DNA from: a virus
Length of the DNA stretch: 33,232 nucleotides
Strand: one strand, 5' to 3'
Virus record (IMG/VR): IMGVR_UViG_3300030012_002992
Coordinates: 1 to 33,232 of that record
The notes under the pieces were generated by a model. The model saw only the letters and a list, made by a program, of their open reading frames with translations. It did not search any database and had not been told where the DNA came from. This document shows, piece after piece, positions 30,087 through 33,232 of this stretch (the stretch's first letter is position 1; the number at the start of each line of letters is the position of its first letter). A program made the position numbers and the translations under genes.

Positions 30087-31910
30087 ATGTCTGAAGTCGA
30101 CTTTATACAGTTGGCTCCTGGCGTTGGTAAGCACTTTTTAGGTGAACCTAGTAAAGTATATTCAAACGAATGGAGATGGGGTACCAACGGAAGCTGGTGC
30201 CTCACTCTTGATACAGGTTTATTTTATAGTTTTGAATTAGACGACGGCGGGGGAGTACTATGGCTAATCGATCATTTTAACGGCGATCGATCATTAGTCT
30301 TAAATCAATTACCAAACACGAAACCAATAGCTAAAGCTAAAACATTTACAAGCATTGAAATGAAAAAGCTAGCTATTGAATCAATAGTATTATTAAGATA
30401 TACCGATCGCTTTGTGGTTATGCGGTTCGGAGAAGGTCATTATATTAAGCAAAAATATGCACCGTTTACAAAAATAAATGATGAATGGCATTTAAAAAGG
30501 CCTGAAGGGCAAATGCCTATATATTACAAAAACGGCGATGGGCCAGTTGTTATTAATGAAGGTGAAAAAGCAACTATAGGCTGCAACCAATTATATGATG
30601 GGCCTGTTGCCACTTGGCACGGCGGTGTTAATAGTTGGAAAAAATGCGATTGGTCTCAAGTATTTAATAAAGAAGTTTTAATATGGCCAGATAATGATGA
30701 GGCTGGCACTAAATGTGCTAATGAGTTATCTAGCTATCTAAAAGAAAACGGTTGTAAGGTTGCGATAGCTAAAATACCTGAAGGCTTTAATGATAAAGAT
30801 GATTTATATGATGCTTACGCAAATAAATATTTTAATAAAGAAACTTTTGCAGATTATATAGAATCTATAAAATTTAAAGCTCCTAAACCATCATTAGTCC
30901 TTAAAAAGGTTTCAGAGCTCATTACGAGCATTCCCGAACCTGAATGGATAATTGATAATGTTATGGAAAAAGACTCCGTTATGGAGATCTATGGAGCCCC
31001 TAAAAGCGGTAAATCATTTATAGCAATCGATATGGCTTTATGCGCGTCATTAGGTATTGATTGGCATGGACATAAAACCGTTAAAACTCCTACTGTTTAT
31101 TTAGCCGGTGAAGGCCAGCGCGGTATTGCAAGAAGAGTTAAAGCATGGGAGCAATACAACAATATTTATTTGGATGAGGCTGAGCTGTTTATATCCGATC
31201 GCGGTATTAGGTTTTTAGACGAAAAAGACCATCAAAATTTAATTGATCATATTTATCATATAGTTGACTTATATGGCGATATAGGCTGTATCTATGTTGA
31301 TACCTTAGCTCGTAACTTTGGTGCTGGCAACGAAAATAGCACTGAAGATATGAATCTATTTATTGAGCGCGTTGATATGCTTAAAAACGAATTTAATGCA
31401 TGCATAAGTTTAATACATCACACAGGCCATAATGCCAGCGGCAGAGCGCGAGGCAGCTCAGTATTACCAGCGGCTGTTGATGCAGAATTTGCAGTTAAAA
31501 GGCAAAAAGATGTATCAGACGAAATGAAAGTAGAGTTTGCACAAACACTAATTAAAGACGGTAAACCTATGGGCAATAAGTTTTTTCAGTTTAAAGAGGT
31601 AGATCTTATTGGCTTTGATCAGGTTACATCAGGTGTATTAATACCGATCGAGGCCAGCGATTACTTTAATCAAGATGAAAGTAAGATTGATGAAACAGCT
31701 TTATTGATCGGCGAAATACAACAAGCTAAAGCTAAAGCAGAAAATACAGACCCAATTAATATTTGGGTTAAGCAAATAGAAGTTATAAATAAAAGTGAAA
31801 TATCTGAGTCAGCTGTTAAACAAAGGCTAAAAAGACTAAGAGAGAGTGATAAAGTTTATTATGAAGAAAGAAAAGGCTATCAGTCTAAAATGTTTGATGA
31901 AATTAAATAG
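30087..31910 (+). CDS. Primase-helicase: TOPRIM plus RepA-type ATPase
   Basis: A 607-aa replicative protein. Residues about 30-65 resemble a reduced primase N-terminal module (GSWCLTLDTGLFYSFELDDG). A TOPRIM domain follows (about 150-235) with V-I-N-E-G-E160 and W-P-D202-N-D204-E-A-G. The ATPase (about 285-500) is of the RepA/AAA_25 type, with Walker A GAPKSGKS (303-310), A-G-E-G-Q-R-G-I, Walker B C-I-Y-V-D-T-L-A-R and L-I-H-H-T-G-H, then G-R-A-R-G-S-S. A winged-helix-like tail (ISESAVKQRLKRLRESDKVYY) could bind DNA. An iteron array directly follows it, as expected for a replication initiator next to its origin. Confidence 0.88.
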   Translation: MSEVDFIQLAPGVGKHFLGEPSKVYSNEWRWGTNGSWCLTLDTGLFYSFELDDGGGVLWLIDHFNGDRSLVLNQLPNTKPIAKAKTFTSIEMKKLAIESIVLLRYTDRFVVMRFGEGHYIKQKYAPFTKINDEWHLKRPEGQMPIYYKNGDGPVVINEGEKATIGCNQLYDGPVATWHGGVNSWKKCDWSQVFNKEVLIWPDNDEAGTKCANELSSYLKENGCKVAIAKIPEGFNDKDDLYDAYANKYFNKETFADYIESIKFKAPKPSLVLKKVSELITSIPEPEWIIDNVMEKDSVMEIYGAPKSGKSFIAIDMALCASLGIDWHGHKTVKTPTVYLAGEGQRGIARRVKAWEQYNNIYLDEAELFISDRGIRFLDEKDHQNLIDHIYHIVDLYGDIGCIYVDTLARNFGAGNENSTEDMNLFIERVDMLKNEFNACISLIHHTGHNASGRARGSSVLPAAVDAEFAVKRQKDVSDEMKVEFAQTLIKDGKPMGNKFFQFKEVDLIGFDQVTSGVLIPIEASDYFNQDESKIDETALLIGEIQQAKAKAENTDPINIWVKQIEVINKSEISESAVKQRLKRLRESDKVYYEERKGYQSKMFDEIK

Positions 31911-32075
31911 TTACATAATTAGTTACATTAGTTACATTTTAGTTACATATTTAGTAAACCTTATCATAAAAATTAGTTACAAAGTTAGTTACATATATAT
32001 GCCTATAGGCATATGTAACTTACGTAACTATTTTGAAAGGCAGCTTTTATTAAAATATAACTATTAATGTAACTA
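31908..32075. repeat. Iteron array, candidate replication origin
   Basis: The non-coding gap after the primase-helicase gene is packed with tagttacat-like 9-mers: exact copies at 31908, 31920, 31929, 31940 and 31986, near copies at 31951 and 31974, and inverted copies (atgtaact-like) near 32013, 32024 and 32067. Direct-copy spacing is 9-12 bases. A perfect 18-bp palindrome (atatgccta/taggcatat, 31997-32014) separates direct from inverted copies. This is the layout of an iteron-type origin or a cooperative operator. Confidence 0.7.
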
Positions 32076-32578
32076 TGAATTATAAAAATAAAAGAATAGA
32101 AGAGTTAAAATACCAGGCAGAAAACAAAGATTTAATTGCATCTCAAAAGAAATTAAATAGCATACGCGAGCGCTTATATAATACTTACGGTAAAAATAGA
32201 TTGTATAGATTGCTTAGCCCCGAATTAAATACTCGGATGCAGCGCGCTAAAGATAAGTTTGATGCTGAATATAACTTAAATAAAGTAGTTATGAATAACA
32301 TGATGGCACGTGCATATGAAGCGATCGAACAAGAATTAATTATTAATAAGTATGCGCCGCTTGATAAAGACTATTTTTATTTTTATAGCGATCATCATAA
32401 GCAAAAGTTTATTATTTGTTTTAATGAAGATAATATTAACAATGCATTTAAAGAATTTGAAAAAGAAAACGTTATTGTATTAACATTAAAAGAAATGATT
32501 AAACTAATTAATAAAGACTTTATTAAATTTAAAAGGTTAACACATACACTGCAAGGTACGATAGAAGAATGGAAATAA
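32075..32578 (+). CDS. Hypothetical protein downstream of iterons
   Basis: A 167-aa helical, charged protein, not assigned to a named family. The N-terminal half has coiled-coil-like helices (KNKRIEELKYQAENKDLIAS, TRMQRAKDKFDAEYNL), followed by N-N-M-M-A-R-A-Y-E-A-I-E-Q-E and Y-A-P-L-D-K-D-Y-F-Y-F. The M-x-R-A-(Y/W)-x-A-(I/L)-x-x-E...P-L segment recalls a conserved small phage protein found near packaging or tail genes, with unknown function. Its ATG lies at the edge of the iteron array, so its expression may be tied to events there. Confidence 0.6.
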   Translation: MNYKNKRIEELKYQAENKDLIASQKKLNSIRERLYNTYGKNRLYRLLSPELNTRMQRAKDKFDAEYNLNKVVMNNMMARAYEAIEQELIINKYAPLDKDYFYFYSDHHKQKFIICFNEDNINNAFKEFEKENVIVLTLKEMIKLINKDFIKFKRLTHTLQGTIEEWK

Positions 32579-33165
32579 AGGTACAACACAATATTAAAAA
32601 GTTTACAGCTAATTTAAATAAGTTTAAACGTGTTGATATACCTAAAGTTAATTATGCTGCTATGAATGAAACAGCAAAAAAAGTAGTGCACATGGAAAAG
32701 CTTGGTATGAAAAAACACTTTGATAGGCCACGACCTACAACAGTTAAATCTGTTTTTTTTATTCCAGCTAAACGAAATAAAATGTTTGCACGAATTACAT
32801 TTAGACATTGGGCGCAAGAGTTTATACATCGTAATATTGTTGGCGGAGTAAGAGCCGTAACTAATACAGCAGTGCCTACTGTTAATGCACGATTAAATCA
32901 ATTTGGTAATATACCAGGCAGACGCACCGGTGTTGTTAAGCGCAATCAATTCATTGCAACTATAAATAATATTTATGGGGTTTGGGAAAGAAATAAACGT
33001 ACTAATGCATTAAAAATTATTCATAGATTTGAAACTAATCCTGTTTATGAATCGATTTATCCTTTCTATCGTATAGCAAAAAAAACTACAAATACTTTTT
33101 TCCCGCGTAATTATAATCGCATAGCTAAATACTATATAAAGAAAGCAGGTTACCGCGTAAGATAA
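32569..33165 (+). CDS. Minor tail Z / gp10-like virion protein
   Basis: This 198-aa basic protein resembles the minor tail Z family: helix VNYAAMNETAKKVVHMEKLG, F-D-R-P-(R/T)-P-T-T-V-K-S-V, a Phe-Ile-Pro-Ala-K strand, then R-I-T-F-R-H-W and a basic C-terminus. A-M-N-E-T-A-K-x-V...F-D-R-P-x-P-x-T is typical of tail completion proteins. It is remote from the head-tail cluster on this linear map, but in the circular or concatemeric genome it lies just upstream of cos and terS. It overlaps the preceding gene by 10 bases. Confidence 0.7.
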   Translation: MEIKVQHNIKKFTANLNKFKRVDIPKVNYAAMNETAKKVVHMEKLGMKKHFDRPRPTTVKSVFFIPAKRNKMFARITFRHWAQEFIHRNIVGGVRAVTNTAVPTVNARLNQFGNIPGRRTGVVKRNQFIATINNIYGVWERNKRTNALKIIHRFETNPVYESIYPFYRIAKKTTNTFFPRNYNRIAKYYIKKAGYRVR

Positions 33166-33232
33166 TGATAAATAAGCCTATGTATATATTTGCGGGTCCT
33201 TACTGGCCAAAATCCTACGCGGTTATTCGCCA
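33165..33232 (+). CDS. Start of a short ORF that would continue across joined cos ends
   Basis: An ATG at 33165 overlaps the previous stop (TAATG). The frame M-I-N-K-P-M-Y-I-F-A-G-P-Y-W-P-K-S-Y-A-V stays open to the window end. If the ends are joined through the single 10-base repeat it continues from base 1 to a TAG at 70-72, which overlaps the terS start; the full length is 42 codons. Both tactggcc repeats are read in the same frame (Y-W-P). It could only be made from circular or concatemeric DNA. Coding status is uncertain. Confidence 0.35.
   Translation, partial: MINKPMYIFAGPYWPKSYAVIR
33222..33231. other. Right copy of terminal 10-base repeat, candidate cos end
   Basis: gttattcgcc here equals bases 1-10. 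The window then has one extra A at 33232, where continuing from the left end would give C. This would fit end-filled cohesive ends plus a non-templated dA from library preparation, which is an inference. Direct repeat tactggcc lies at 33201-33208, upstream of the putative nick. Confidence 0.6.

Noticed and set aside
31846-32067. A 73-codon + strand frame rich in Tyr, Ile and Ser after the primase-helicase gene
   Set aside because: It reads the end of the helicase gene out of frame and then the tagttacat repeats; its repetitive S-Y-I composition is explained by the iterons.
31908-32075. Repeat array considered as CRISPR
   Set aside because: Units are 9 bases with spacings of only a few bases and occur in both orientations; there are no spacers and no cas genes.
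1-33232. Long direct terminal repeats, integrase, attachment sites or tRNA genes
   Set aside because: Only 10 bases are shared by the ends; no recombinase-like protein or tRNA cloverleaf was recognised on either strand.

Overview
The window reads as an essentially complete linear genome of a tailed phage (Caudoviricetes) with siphovirus morphology. The module order is lambda-like: Nu1-type terminase small subunit, gpA-type large terminase, gpB-type portal, HK97-fold capsid, FII-like connectors, tail terminator, tail tube, G/GT-type chaperones, tape measure and J-like tip protein. Every convincing gene is on the + strand. The DNA is AT-rich and densely packed, with many ATGA or TAATG start/stop overlaps. 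I see no integrase, classical repressor, tRNA or CRISPR array, so a lytic lifestyle is the simplest reading. Fibre architecture (S74 chaperones, C1q-like head) and a GH24 lysozyme suggest an aquatic Gram-negative host; this is inference and the host is not identified. The same 10-base string sits at both ends, next to the terminase genes, and is best explained as a cohesive-end (cos) site.

Layout. 1-2.3 kb: cos, terS, terL. 2.3-4.3 kb: a nucleotide-metabolism cassette with its own promoter/operator, inserted between terminase and head genes (MazG-like pyrophosphohydrolase, small DUF1599/Nmad1-like protein, thymidylate synthase-family enzyme, dCMP deaminase). 4.3-10.7 kb: gpW-position protein, portal, a 950-residue fusion of conserved N-terminal domains, prohead protease and major capsid protein, then head-tail connectors. 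10.7-17.3 kb: tail genes, including a -1 frameshift in the chaperone gene. 17.3-25.1 kb: three fibre proteins (1824, 349 and 324 aa). 25.1-27.0 kb: lysis genes and a nuclease, closed by a long stem-loop. 27.1-31.9 kb: replication and recombination genes (YqaJ-type exonuclease, ribbon-helix-helix regulator, Hjc-like nuclease, SSB-like protein, TOPRIM/RepA-type primase-helicase). 31.9-32.1 kb: an iteron array, candidate origin. 32.1-33.2 kb: one unknown gene, a minor tail Z/gp10-like gene, and cos.

How it fits together. The nucleotide cassette and the replication operon are each preceded by a nearly identical 26-bp inverted repeat followed by TATAAT, suggesting co-regulated early operons. A 50-aa ribbon-helix-helix protein lies in the replication operon and is a natural candidate ligand. 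The head operon and the large fibre gene share another motif (AAGATATAATT) placed so close to the ATG that leaderless transcripts are plausible.

The most interesting signals are: (1) the thymidylate synthase homologue has Asp where dUMP-specific enzymes have Asn, the known switch toward dCMP, next to a dCMP deaminase and a possible dCTP pyrophosphohydrolase; (2) the paired palindromic early promoters and the short regulator; (3) the protease-capsid fusion with strong internal ribosome binding sites at both domain boundaries; (4) the iteron origin candidate; (5) a short ORF that stays open across the joined cos.
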